NCBI GenBank assembly: GCA_950295325.1
Contig: OX485805.1
Span: 186,501 to 250,500, forward strand
Direction: 5' to 3'
Length of the DNA: 64,000 nt
Source: Polytrichum commune
Lineage: Eukaryota > Streptophyta > Polytrichopsida > Polytrichales > Polytrichaceae
The notes under the pieces were generated by a model, which was not told the origin of the DNA, searched no databases, and saw only the letters and a program-made list of their open reading frames with translations. The translations under genes were made by a program, and so were the position numbers. Positions 45,138-56,673 of the stretch are shown here, piece after piece (within the stretch, counting starts at the first letter, position 1; each line of letters begins with the position of its first letter).

Positions 45138-46469
45138 GACTTCAAATACCAGATGATCAATAAATTCTCCTCTATTGACAACGCTAGCCACAAGAAAAAA
45201 AAATATAACGAGCTAAGAGGAGAAATCTACTTGATCACAGCGTCCGACTCCGTGTGGACAAAATGGAAGACTGTCTTCGAAAAACACGAGACGGGAGACC
45301 TCATTGATCCCGACACCGGCATTCTGTACAACCAGACTACGCGCTTCAAGCAAATGAAGCCACTGGTGAGGGAGTTCTTCAGAGCTCTTCAAGGTCTCTC
45401 GGAGACAGAGGTGGGAAAGGCGGTGTCCCACATCTTCCACATGCAGCCGACGGCGAAGAGATGATGGGTTCACCCGAAGATCGTCTTCACGAAGCCTAAG
45501 ATCTTCGTCCCTTCATGCTACACCTTGAAGGAATGGACGGAGAACAAGAAGAAGAAGACGACCATCGTCCAAGAGCTGCACAAGCTGGTGCCCGAGAAGA
45601 AGCTCATCGTGGACGGAGAGGTTGACGAGGCGCACTGGAGGGCATTCAAAGCCGAGTACAAGTTCACCAGTGCGTCCATGGCGGCACTCATGAGGGAGGC
45701 GGGAGACGACTTCCTCAGGTCCAAGTTCGTGAAGGGTGGGAGGAATCGGGCGCTTCCCGAACACTCCGCGCGTGCCTTCTCCAACTTTATAAAGGAGAAG
45801 AAGATCGTCAGGTTCGAGGGCGAAGCTCACTTCAACTTGGTCTCCCTCGAGCCTCTAAAGATCCAAGGTTGGCCGGGCTCTGATGCTAGGAAGGCGATCA
45901 GGACTGCAGCCGGGGACCACTTCCCCTTCGGAATGATAGACTTTAGGAACATTCCTGGAGCGTCATTCGAGGGGACAATGAGCACCCCGTTTTACGAGCC
46001 GTTCTTCACCAAGTTCGTGGACTACGCCAGCCCCAAATTCAGGGAGGTCGACGTCTGGTTGTGGATTGTCGAGGACAGGAGGGCGGAGCAGGTGTACGAG
46101 ATCGTGCGTAAATTGCAACCAGAGTACGCCGTCTCAAAATCTCATTACGTTGCTGCACCGGCGGAAGGGGCGTACAGCTCATTGAAAGACAAGAAGACGA
46201 AGATAGTCTATGTGCTGTGCTTGTACTTCGTGTACAAAGCTGAGCTGCTGAAGGTGCCAAACCATCCTATAGCCCGGATGGAAAAGCTTTTCCAAGTCCC
46301 AGAAGGGTTGGGCACCAGCAGAAGCTTGTACGACGAGGCGAAGTACGCCAACTACCCCGCGAATGAGCTGCGGATGGATTTTTACCTGCGGATGATGAGG
46401 ACCCTCACGAAGAGGGGGGACTTCATCTTCAACGTCTTCGGGGGCTCCAAACCGGTTTTTGCAGCAATG
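45138..46469 (+). pseudogene. ParB-like gene exon 2: methyltransferase-like part
   Basis: Exon 2 joins in frame (W-E/D-F) and runs 444 codons to the donor GCAATG/GTAAGA. One in-frame TGA at 45462-45464 is followed at once by TGG, so a Trp codon was probably lost. The C-terminal half, with FPFGMIDFRNIPG, then VDVWLWIVEDRRAE, then GDFIFNVFGGSKPVFAAM, has the order of a beta-class DNA amino-methyltransferase: a catalytic-loop region, a strand, and a late FxGxG SAM loop. Exon 3 opens with GLNIYSYVEDTDVQFY, like the next acidic SAM strand. A normal DPPY/NPPF motif is missing, so it is either degenerate or a different Rossmann protein. ParB plus methylase fusions are known in phages. Confidence 0.5.
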
Positions 46470-46503
46470 GTAAGAAACTAACCTAGTGGATGTATATGCC
46501 TGG

Positions 46504-46559
46504 TTTGGGTCGAGCGACCCAAACTATGGGCATGCACAGTTTGGGTCGAGCGACCCAAA
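46504..46559. repeat. Two class C palindromes in intron 2
   Basis: TTTGGGTCG-AG-CGACCCAAA at 46504-46523 and 46540-46559, inside the 170-bp intron 46470-46639. Confidence 0.97.
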
Positions 46560-46639
46560 CTAACTATTATTGTTTTTTGGGTGTCATTTTTGCTTATTCT
46601 TCATTTGTGATACTAATACTATTGATTTGGATTGTGCAG

Positions 46640-47565
46640 ATGTCTGGGTTGAACATCTACTCCTATGTGGAGGATACCGATGTTCAATTCTACAGGACCC
46701 AGAAGGCGCTGGCGAAGAGAATGGACATCCTCGACTGGATATCCGGATCCTACGTCGAAGAGATCGTCGAGGGGGGCGAGAATCCTTTGGATATGGCGAG
46801 GCGAATCAACCCGGGTGAATTCGCCATGCGCGCCCCCGTTCAATTGCCAAAGCCGCTCATCGGGTTGCATCCGGGCAATCCGTCTATGGGAGCAGGTGGC
46901 GAGGTTGCAGAGGAGGGGGAGGAAGAGGAGGATGAGGAGGAAGCAGAGAAAGTGGAGGGGGAGGTCGAGGAAGGGGCAACAGGATTCACTCAAGAATCCG
47001 AGGCCCCTCAGCGGAAGAAGGCCATGCGAGCTGCCACGCCGCAGAGCAAGCTAGTGCCCGTCCTCACGGTGGCCGACGCGAAGGACATGTATTCGAGGGA
47101 CGCGACGGCCACCTTCAGGGAGCGGCGAATGCTGAAGGGGAAGAAATTATACAGCGACTATGCGGTGGAGGAGACGATCGCCATAAGCTCCGAGGACGAG
47201 GACGACATGGAGCTCGCGAAGAGGCTGAGGTCGGATCCTGCCTCCCCCACAACGTTCGCCGGGATGGTGAGGGTGAAACCCGAGGTCCTCACCGTGGAGG
47301 AGGCCAACGCGAAGATGCTCCGGGACGAGGAGCAACGCGTCCGATTGCAAAAGGCCGCCGCCGAGGAGCCCTCGGTCCGCAACGAAGTCGCGGAGTTGAG
47401 GGCTCTCCTGTTGGAGCAGGAGCGGCAAAGGGCGATGGCCCCACCTCCGTCCCAAGCGGACCTGATCACGCAAGTGATCTAGGGCATGCTGGCGCAGGGA
47501 TTGGTGATGGCTCCCCCGAGTTCATTCCCTCACTTGCCCGCAGGCTTCCCTCCACAGGATATCCG
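46640..47565 (+). pseudogene. ParB-like gene exon 3, left part
   Basis: Starts after the TGTGCAG acceptor with MSGLNIYSYVED, in frame with exon 2. A Glu-rich stretch follows (EEGEEEEDEEEAEKVEGEVEEG), then a charged helical region (LTVEEANAKMLRDEEQRVRLQKAAAEE). An in-frame TAG at 47480-47482 stands where a Gln would fit. The frame reads on to the copia insertion at 47566. GC content is high, unlike the DDE-like genes. After removing the copia and one ATCCG duplication, the same frame continues at 61430. Confidence 0.7.
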
Positions 47566-47757
47566 TATTGGGAAATGAGAGGAGAAAGCAAAGACATCAG
47601 CGTAGAAAGGTAGAACACAACACACAAGGATTGCATACAATGGAGAGAGTGATTAGCTCCTCCCCTTATGCCTTTATTTATATGTGTAGGTTAGGACCAG
47701 CCGTGACAACCCATATGGGACAATGTCACCGATGCAACCTAACACTACCTTCCAATA
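47566..47757 (-). repeat. Copia 3' LTR
   Basis: 192 bp. It reads the same as 61233-61424 at nearly all positions, pointing to recent insertion. The adjoining PPT is at 47758-47767. Confidence 0.95.
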
Positions 47758-48868
47758 CTCCCACTTTGCGAGGTGGCATTGTACTCCAACCCCATTATTT
47801 CACTTAACATCTCATGCCTATCCCTCGCTAAAGCCTTTGTAAGAATATCCGCTACCATATATTGCGTTGGACAATATTCTAGCTCTACAACATTGTTTTC
47901 AATTTTCTCTCTAATAAAATGATGTTGCACATCTATATGTTTTGACCTATCATGGTTGGTTGGGTTCTTAGCTAATGCCATAGAACCTTGGTTGTCGCAC
48001 ATCATGGTTGTCGCCTCCTCTTGTGCACAACCTACATCCTCCATTAGTTGCCTTAGCCAAATGGCCTCCCTCGTGCATCGGTTCATGGCCATGTACTCCG
48101 CCTCCATTGTGGATTGAGCCACCGTTTGTTGTCGTTTGCTATTCCACGTCACGGCCCCGTCTCCAACGAAGAAAACGTATCCGGAGGTAGACCTTCGGTT
48201 TTCCACATCGCCGGCCCAATCCGCGTCCGAATAACCTTTAAGGTTTATGTGTTGTCCTCCGATGCGCAACCTCATATCAATGGTGCCTTTCAAGTATCTC
48301 ATGATTCGTTTCACGGCCATCCAATGCATCGGACCCGGTTGCGACATAAACCGACTTACCACGCTTACCGCGAATGCGAGGTCCGGTCTCGTGGCCACCA
48401 TTGCGTACATCAACGACCCGACCGCCCTTTGGTACGGAATGTCCTTCATTTCGTGTGAATGCTCCTCGTGTTCCTCCTCCGAAAGCTTGGCCAATGAGGT
48501 CTTGGTGTCGAGCGGGGTTGAGATGGGCTTGCAATCACTCATGCCGAATCGCTCCAAAATGGTTTCGATGTAGCTTCGTTGATGCATGGTGATGGTGCGC
48601 GTCCTCCTATCCCGCTCGAAATGGACTCCGAGGAAAAAATGCAACTCGCCGAGGTCGCTCATCTCGAACTCCTTCTCGAGGCTAGATTTCAACTCGTTGA
48701 TCACGTCCACGTTGCTTGCCAAGATGATGAGGTCGTCTACATATATGATTACGATCACAATGTAGTGGCAAGTTTGTAACACGTACAACGAGTGGTCCGC
48801 ATGGCTCCTCGTAAAGCCTTTGTTCACAAAGAATATGTGAATGCACTCGTACCACGCTCGTCCGGATT
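47745..48868 (-). pseudogene. Copia RT/RNase H, part downstream of the gypsy insertion
   Basis: Resumes at KSGRAWYECIH right after the gypsy, through YVDDLIIL (RT active site), IPYQRAVGSLMYAM, SDADWAGDVENRRSTSGY and MEAEYMA (RNase H), to TSQSGSIGR and stop. The frame is open throughout. Before the gypsy inserted it was continuous with the polyprotein at 56674-59124; the codon at the break falls in LYGLKQS-GRAW. Confidence 0.95.
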
Positions 48869-49842
48869 TGTCGCGCACCTCTCCATGAGGAGTGCCCAAA
48901 ACACCATGGGCACAAGGGGGACCCCGGAGTGACACCCGGGACTTGTGGCGCCGTTGGTGAGAGGGCCCAAGTGATCCTAGTGTGGGTGAGGGCCCCGGGC
49001 GTTGGGAACGCCTCCCACCCACGAAGACTAGGAGGCACAAGGGTAAGGCCATGAGCTATGCGTAGCTCATGGCGTGGTGATTCTAGAAAGCTCAAGAACA
49101 CCTCAATCGGAGGTGTGAGCTAGGAGTTATGGCCATTTGAGTGGGGCGCTGTCCCGGGACAGCGCCCTGGTACAGCAGTGCCTGGGAGTGATTCCCGGGA
49201 CTGCCAAGGTTCAAACAGGCATAACTTCCTCAAGACTTGCCCGAATGGGGCAAGCGAGGAGTCCATCGGCATCTACGTGAAGCGTAGATGAAGATGGAGT
49301 GGTTGGTTGTTATGATCAGACATCATACAAGGAAGTTATGATGGTCTGAAGCTGCTAGTGGGTTCTAGGCCCAGCAGCTAAAGGAAAATGTCCACTTGGC
49401 CCCAACTCTTGGTAGAGAGACAAGAGGTTGGTTGACGGTGGGGTAGGGGCCCCGCGTGAAGTCCTAGAGGCTTATATGGGTGAGGTGGTGTGGCCTCACC
49501 CACCCGAGGCCGAACGGCAAGGCCTCCATGGGCATTGGCCCATTGTGAGGCCATAGTTGCCTAGTATGGTTCGGGTTGTTGTAGTGTTGCTCCGGCAACG
49601 CAATGATCAACATAGGATTGGACTTCCATGGATGGAAGTCCACATTGGGGAAATGGGTTACCGATTAAGGGGTGAGTCCCGAAAGCAAAGTAGGAGGGTT
49701 GGTTCCCTCCTATGAACTATTGGTCCGGGGTTAGAGGAGCTAACCATTTGCATGGCGGTATGCGAAGGGTTAGCACTCGTAACCTTTGCTAGGAAATGAA
49801 AATTGCCAAGATGGTCAAGGGGGACTAGCAAGGGTTGCGACA
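48869..49842 (+). repeat. Gypsy copy 3 5' LTR, 974 bp
   Basis: TGTCGC...GCGACA. It shares private variants with the 3' LTR (CACGAAGACTAGGAGGCAC, CTAGAAAGCTC, CGGCAAGGCC, CTGCTAGTGGG). The 24-bp palindrome with half site GGGCGCTGTCCC is at about 49145-49168. Confidence 0.95.
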
Positions 49843-49844
49843 CG

Positions 49845-49856
49845 TGGTATCAGAGC
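49845..49856 (+). other. Gypsy primer-binding site (tRNA-iMet 3' end)
   Basis: TGGTATCAGAGC, two bases after the LTR, is complementary to the 3' end of plant initiator Met tRNA. It is the most common PBS in plant LTR elements. Confidence 0.95.
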
Positions 49857-52199
49857 AGGGTTCCAAGTTTTGAGCTCGCACTTTGAGGGAAACATGGCTA
49901 TTAAAAATGCGGGTTATGATGGTGAGCCCGGGGTTTCCAAAAGGTTGTGAGGCTCAAATTGGAACAAGGATCATGTGCAAGTGGAATTTGACCATACCAT
50001 TGGTTCTAATGACAATGGTGGGCATGAGGGTGGATTTGGTAAGGAAAATGGAGGAGTGCTTTGAAAAGGGCTCCCGCAAACCTCAAAAAAACATTTGGGG
50101 CCTAGAATACCGAATGCACCCAAAACCTTGGAGGGTATTAATGTTGGATTGAAATTCAATTCGAGATGCTTCGAAGGTTCGGATGTTGAAATGAACTTGG
50201 TGCTAATTAGGCACCCATGGCCTCTTAAGGCCTATGTGCGCTATTCAAACGCACAAATGAAGGATACACCTAAAACGGACGAGCTTTCTAAGAAATGCAT
50301 CGTTTTAGGTGGGGTTTTAAAAGCGGGTGGTGGATGCCTTGTTTAAGTCCCCAAGGCTTCTTGAGGACATGGTGGGGACCATCAAGTTTGCAAGAGCATT
50401 GAAGCCGATGGTCCCAAAGAGAAGTTTGGCGGCGCATCACCACAAGTGCCTTTAGCCAAAGTAGGTCCCAAAGAAATGAGTGCAAATTGTTTGGTCCATT
50501 TTACTTAGGCAAAACATGTTGGTGCCGCAGACGGAATGTTGAAAGGTGGCTTTATGCTTCCAAAGCAAATCATACTTGTGCCGCGGACGGAATGTTGGGA
50601 GGTGGGTTTGTCCTACCAAGGCAATTCATGTTCGTGCCGCGGATGGAGTGTGGGAAGGTGGCTTTGTGCTACCAAGGCAAAACATGTTTGTTTTGCGGAC
50701 AAACTATTAGAAATTGGTTTTGTGGCACCAAACCAATTTGTCCCGCGCACGAAATGTTTGAAGTTGGCTTTGCGGACCAAACCAAGTCAAGTTGCCGAGG
50801 ACCAAATGTAAGACGATGGCATTGTGGCCAAGGCTAGTAGCCTTAAGCCGAGGCCAAGTCTTTTGTACCTTGAGGCTCAAATGAATGGGAGATATGTCTC
50901 ATGAGTTGACAAAGAGGCAATGGACTCTTTCATGAGCCCAAAGCTCACAAGGGAGTTGGGGCTTGCCAATTGATAGAGCGGGCAAGCCCACCAAGGTGCG
51001 GTTTGGAAAGGGCGAACCGCATGAAACAAAGGAGGCCGCGATGCATGTAACCTTTCAATGTGGGACATTGGATTTTTGTCAAAATTTCACACCAAGTGAA
51101 ATAGATGAAATGCATGTCATTGTGAAGGCCGCCTTCTTTGAAACTCACATGATAGATGTGAGGTGCAAGCCGGGTGTTTGCAATGCATTATGATGTGTCA
51201 TAATAGCAAAGAATTGAAGTTCAAATTGACAAGGACTCCTATGGTAGGAGGACCCAAGTTGAATTTGGTCTTAATGGACCAAATGCAAAATATAAACATA
51301 ATTGTCGTGGTTCAATTGGAGCAACTCCAAAGAACGTATGGGGAGGCGAGGAAAGATGGGCCTCCCCCAAATCACATTGGTGGGATGTTGGTGAGGTACA
51401 AGGATGTATTCACCAATGTGTTGCCCAAAAACATTACCGCCAAGGAGTGAAAAATAACTTTGCTCAACGAGAGATTGAGTTCTTGAGGTATGTGGTGACA
51501 AAGGACGTTGGTGGATGAACATGAAGAATGTCAAAGCAATCCAAAAGGAGAATTGGCCCTTCATTCAAAAAAATGCTTAGGTCATTTGTTGGCCTAGCCA
51601 ACTACTACCACCACTTCATTCAAGAGTTTTTGAAGGTTGCTAGGACCTTAATCAACTTATTGAGGAAAATGGCTATCCCAAGAGTGGGATGAGCCTTGTC
51701 ACCAAGCCTTTGGGAAGCTTAAGACCAAGTTCTCTTCGCCGCCCGTGCTCAAGTTCGTGGAGTTGGCAAACCTTTGAGGTGCATACGGGGGCGGGTGACT
51801 TTACCATTGGCGGATGTTAAGGCAAAATGGATGGCCATTGCATATAAGAGCATGAAGCTTGATGGTTGTTCAACCTTGTCCAACTTGTGCAAGAAATGGC
51901 TATCCCAACAGTGGGATGAGCCTTGCCACCAAGTCTTTGAGGAGCTTAAGACCAAGTTCTATTCGCCACCCGTGCTCAAGTCCACGGAGCTTGACAAACC
52001 TTTTGAGGTGCATACGGGGGTGAATGACTTTGCCAATGGTGGATTTTGTGTAAGATGGATGGCCTTTGCATATGGGAGCATGAAGCTCGATGGTTGTCAA
52101 AGAAGACAACCAACTCATGACAAAGAACTTCTTTGCCGTAGTGCATTGCTTGAAGATGTGGCGACATTATATGGGGTCGCACAAAGCAAAGGTCTACAT
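49857..52199 (+). pseudogene. Gypsy copy 3 internal: remnants up to RNase H
   Basis: Parallels 3370-5600. The 60-bp repeat is at 50510-50800, followed by a protease-like remnant (MHVTFQCGTLDFCQNF), YKDVFTNVLPK, SFVGLANYYHHFIQ (split), WLSQQWDEPCHQVFEELKTKF and THDKELLC. Stops and frameshifts are frequent, and the RT palm is missing as in copy 2. Confidence 0.75.
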
Positions 52200-53171
52200 T
52201 GTCGCGCACCTCTCCATGAGGAGTGCCCGAAACACCATGGGCACAAGGGGGACCCCGGAGTGACACCCGGGACTTGTGGCGCCGTTGGTGAGAGGGCCCA
52301 AGTGATCCTAGTGTGGGTGAGGGCCCCGGGCGTTGGGAACGCCTCCCACCCACAAAGACTAGGAGGCATGAGGGTGAGGCCATGAGCTATGCGTAGCTCA
52401 TGGCGTGGTGATTCTAGAATGCTCAAGAACACCTCAATCCGAGGTGTGAGCTAGGAGTTATGGCCATTTGAGTGGGGTGCTGTCCCGGGACAGCCCCCTG
52501 CTACAGCAGTGCCTGGGAGTGATTCCCGGGACTGCCAAGGTTCAAACAGGCATAACTTCCTCAAGACTTGCCCGAATGGGGCAAGTGAGGAGTCCATCGG
52601 CATCTACGTGAAGCGTAGATGAAGATAAAGTGGTTGGTTGCTGGAATCAGACATCATACAAGGAAGTTATGATGGTCTGAAGCTGCTGGGGGCTTCTAGG
52701 CCCAGCGGCTAAAGGAAAATGTCCACTTGGCCCCAACTCTTGGTAGAGAGACAAGAGGTTGGTTGACGGTGGGGTAGGGGCCCCGCGTGAAGTCCTAGAG
52801 GCTTATATGGGTGAGGTGGTGTGGCCTCACCCACCCGAGGCCGAACGGCACGGCCTCCATGGGCATTGGCCCATTGTGAGGCCATAGTTGCCTAGTATGC
52901 TTCGGGTTGTTGTAGTGTTGCTCCGGCAACGCGATGATCAACATAGGATTGGACTTCCATGGATGGAAGTCCACATTGGGGAAATGGGTTACCGATTAAG
53001 GGGTGAGTCCTGAAAGCAAAGTAGGAGGGTTGGTTCCCTCCTATGAACTATTGGTCCGGGGTAAGAGGAGCTATCCATTAGCATGGCGGAATGCGAAGGG
53101 TTAGCGCTCGTAACCTTTGGTAGAAACGAAAATTGGCAAGATTATTAAGGGACCTAGCAAGGGTTGCGACA
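52200..53171 (+). mobile_element. Gypsy solo LTR nested in copy 3
   Basis: 972 bp, TGTCGC...GCGACA, flanked by TACAT (52195-52199 and 53172-53176). The uninterrupted target, GGTCTACA.GGACAATGTG, is seen at 5621-5640. Its palindrome is mutated (GGGTGCTGTCCC...CAGCCCCC). Confidence 0.95.
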
Positions 53172-53370
53172 TACATGGACAATGTGTCCTAAAAGTATTT
53201 TGACATACAAGCATAAGTGAATGCCAAGTCATTGCGGAGGCATGATAGTTTGGCGCTTATGAAGGTGGATTTAATCCACAAACCGGACCGTGGAAATGTG
53301 GTGCCGGATGCGCGAAGTAGACCGGAAGAGTTCCAAGCAATGAGAACCGTCCAAACCTTGTGGCTAATGT

Positions 53371-54423
53371 GTGCCGGCAAAGGAAACTTGTGATGCAAGA
53401 TACGGGAGGGGTAAATTTACTACCCCAAAAGCACAAAAACTTTTAGGTGAGCTTCGCAAGAGCAAGGTGCTCAAAGAGGTTAAGTTGGTGGACGGATTGT
53501 TCAAGTGTAAACAAAGTCGGGTGTATGTGCCACAAGGCAAGTTGAGGCTATCGGTTTTGAAGGAAGAATGTGATAGTCCTATTGCCGGCCATAGAGGAGA
53601 AAGAGAAAGCCGCCATAGAATGGTGTCAAGGGGGTACCATTGGCGGTGCATAAAGAAGGATATAGCCCACTTTGTGAAGGCTTGGATGAAGTGCCAAGTG
53701 AACCGAGCCTCTTACCAAAAGCAAGGCGGTTTCTTGCAACCGTTGCCTATCCCGTCGGCGCCATGGCATAGTATGTGCATGGACTTGATCACAAGTTTGC
53801 CGGAGTCACATGGGTATGATGCCATCTTGTTGATGGTAGAGCAGTTTGCCAAGTTGGCACACATGGTGCCGATTGTGGGAACCGCCACCGCGTTGGAGAC
53901 CGCATAGCCTTTTCTCAAAGGATGGTTGAGGCACCACGGGTTGCCAAGAGTGATTGTGAGGGATCAAGATCCAAAGTTCACAAGTGCATTTTCAATGCAT
54001 TTCTCTAAGGAGGTCGGAATGAAACTAAGGTTTAGCACGGCCTTGCATTCCCAAATGGATGGGAAAGCGGAGCATGTGAATGGAGTCTTGAAGCAATACT
54101 TGAGGAACTTGGTGGGGGCGGACCAAGGAGATTGGGCGGACTATGTGGGTCGAGCGGAGTGTAATTGCAATGTAGCCACGCACTTGGCTACCAAGGGGTG
54201 GTCTTTCGTGGTGGCTTATGGAGTGGATGCGCTCCAACCTATTAACCTAGCTCTCGAGGGGGCACATTCAACACTAGAGTTCAACCAAGATGGTAAGGAC
54301 TTGGCCAAGGAGCAAAAACAAGTCTTGGAGATGACCAAGTTGTTGGTGGAGAAAGCCCGAAGGTGCTACGGAGTGCAAATCAATGCCGGAAGACGCGAAG
54401 TGGAGTATGAGGTGGGCCAATAA
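53371..54423 (+). pseudogene. Gypsy copy 3 integrase
   Basis: Two open frames, 53371-53907 and 53926-54423, are separated by one TAG. Zinc region HRMVSRGYHWRCIKKDIAHF...KCQVN; core DLITSLPESHGYDAILLMV; VIVRDQDPKFTSAFS; QMDGKAEHVNGVLKQYLR, which retains the catalytic Glu. It is better preserved than copy 2. Confidence 0.9.
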
Positions 54424-54734
54424 GGTGTTGTTGAATGTGGACAACTTCACCTTGCCCAAAGGCCTTACTCCAAAAGTTCATGTCCAAAATTGGAGCTTCG
54501 TTTTCCATTGTGGAACAAGTGTTCAAGGACATGTATAAGTTGGAATTACCGCCGGAGATCAAAGTGCATCCGACATTTCATGTCTCATTACGAAAGTCAT
54601 TTTAGGACGACACCTTGTGGCCCGATCACAAGCAAGTGATTAGGCCACCTCCCGACCTTGTGGAGGTCATTTGGAACATGAGGTAAGAGGGCATCCTCAA
54701 GTGTAGGAAGCCCAAGTGAAAATGAAAGAAAATG

Positions 54735-54884
54735 TACAAAGGAGTACTTGGTGAAATGGTGAGGATACCATGAGAAACAAACCGCTTGGGTGGCGGCAAG
54801 AGACATGGTGAACACCAATGAATTGGTGAAGCACTTTGAAGAAACTAAGGCTAAGGATTCCAATAAAATGAAGCGGAGGCATTG
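54735..54884 (+). pseudogene. Chromodomain of gypsy copy 3
   Basis: EYLVKW, stop (TGA 54760-54762), GYHEKQTAWVAARDMVNTNELVKHF and so on. A single stop in an otherwise normal chromodomain, shared with copy 2. Confidence 0.8.
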
Positions 54885-55699
54885 ATGAGGACATCAATCT
54901 CCTTTAGTGGGGGAGAGACGCTAGTAGCACACTTAGCTTCGAGGTTAATTGCTCCACAACATGAACTTGTTCTTTGGCTTGAGGGAATAAAGTCCAAACT
55001 TTAGTGGTGCAAAGAGAAAAGTATGAGATGAGGTCCTAGTCTTGTACTTGTGCTTGGTTAATGGAAGAGGGGGAATAGATATGCCAAACTAGGTTGGGTA
55101 AGCCGAGTAATTGGGGGCCATGGCTTGGAGGGGCCTTGGATAAAACCAAGAAACTTCTTAGTTGTGGGCTTGTCCGGGCGGGGGCAAGGTGATGGCGCGT
55201 GCTCATAAAAGTGCTACCCGCGAGCTAACGAGAGTTGGCGCATGGGAGTCATGAACCCATGTCTCGAAAGAGCAAAGTGGGAACCGAGTCGGGCGGGACT
55301 TGGCATCACCCCCGTGCGATCGAGGCGTGGCTTAACAATGGAAAGCCATCTCGGAGTTGCAACCGAGACAACTTAGTGGAAGCGTTGAGGTCTCGCCTAG
55401 ATGTGTCACGTTAGGCTAGTGGAGCCTAACGGGGGAGGCCCCAAAGGAGGGGCAACCCAAGTGAGTCCTAAAGTAGGTGGGTCTAGTATAGGTTAGGTCC
55501 TTGGATGAGAGATCCAAGGTCGCTAACGGACCACCTAGGAACGACACCTTTGGGACTATGCCAAATTTGAAGATGCATTGTGGGGGTCGCGCCCTAAGGT
55601 AAACACAATGCCGCACCATAGAGGATGGCAACTTGAGAATTGGTGTGCCGACTACGAGTATAGTCGATGAGGGCATCGACTCCGTTTGGTGGGGGTGAG

Positions 55700-56673
55700 T
55701 GTCGCGCACCTCTCCATGAGGAGTGCCCAAAACACCATGGGCACAAGGGGGACCCCGGAGTGACACCCGGGACTTGTGGCGCCGTTGGTGAGAGGGCCCA
55801 AGTGATCCTAGTGTGGGTGAGGGCCCCGGGCGTTGGGAACGCCTCCCACCCACGAAGACTAGGAGGCACAAGGGTAAGGCCATGAGCTATGCGTAGCTCA
55901 TGGCGTGGTGATTCTAGAAAGCTCAAGAACACCTCAATCGGAGGTGTGAGCTAGGAGTTATGGCCATTTGAGTGGGGCGCTGTCCCGGGACAGCGCCCTG
56001 GTACAGCAGTGCCTGGGAGTGATTCCCGGGACTGCCAAGGTTCAAACAGGCATAACTTCCTCAAGACTTGCCCGAATGGGGCAAGCGAGGAGTCCATCGG
56101 CATCTACGTGAAGCGTAGATGAAGATGGAGTGGTTGGTTGTTATGATCAGACATCATACAAGGAAGTTATGATGGTCTGAAGCTGCTAGTGGGTTCTAGG
56201 CCCAGCAGCTAAAGGAAAATGTCCACTTGGCCCCAACTCTTGGTAGAGAGACAAGAGGTTGGTTGACGGTGGGGTAGGGGCCCCGCGTGAAGTCCTAGAG
56301 GCTTATATGGGTGAGGTGGTGTGGCCTCACCCACCCGAGGCCGAACGGCAAGGCCTCCATGGGCATTGGCCCATTGTGAGGCCATAGTTGCCTAGTATGG
56401 TTCGGGTTGTTGTAGTGTTGCTCCGGCAACGCAATGATCAACATAGGATTGGACTTCCATGGATGGAAGTCCACATTGGGGAAATGGGTTACCGATTAAG
56501 GGGTGAGTCCCGAAAGCAAAGTAGGAGGGTTGGTTCCCTCCTATGAACTATTGGTCCGGGGTTAGAGGAGCTAACCATTTGCATGGCGGTATGCGAAGGG
56601 TTAGCACTCGTAACCTTTGCTAGGAAATGAAAATTGCCAAGATGGTCAAGGGGGACTAGCAAGGGTTGCGACA
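55700..56673 (+). repeat. Gypsy copy 3 3' LTR, 974 bp
   Basis: The same length as the 5' LTR and apparently almost identical to it. It is preceded by the purine tract GGTGGGGGTGAG and followed by GGATT and copia RT sequence. Confidence 0.95.

Larger units (their letters stand above)
48869..56673 (+). mobile_element. Complete Ty3/gypsy element (copy 3), non-autonomous
   Basis: LTRs 48869-49842 and 55700-56673, both 974 bp and apparently almost identical, are flanked by GGATT (48864-48868 and 56674-56678). PBS at 49845-49856. The internal region carries degenerate pol without an RT palm, an integrase in two open frames, and a chromodomain with a stop. No gag is recognisable. A solo LTR lies inside at 52200-53171. 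It is inserted in the RT gene of the copia. A young, structurally complete but coding-defective element implies movement by proteins from elsewhere. Confidence 0.95.
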
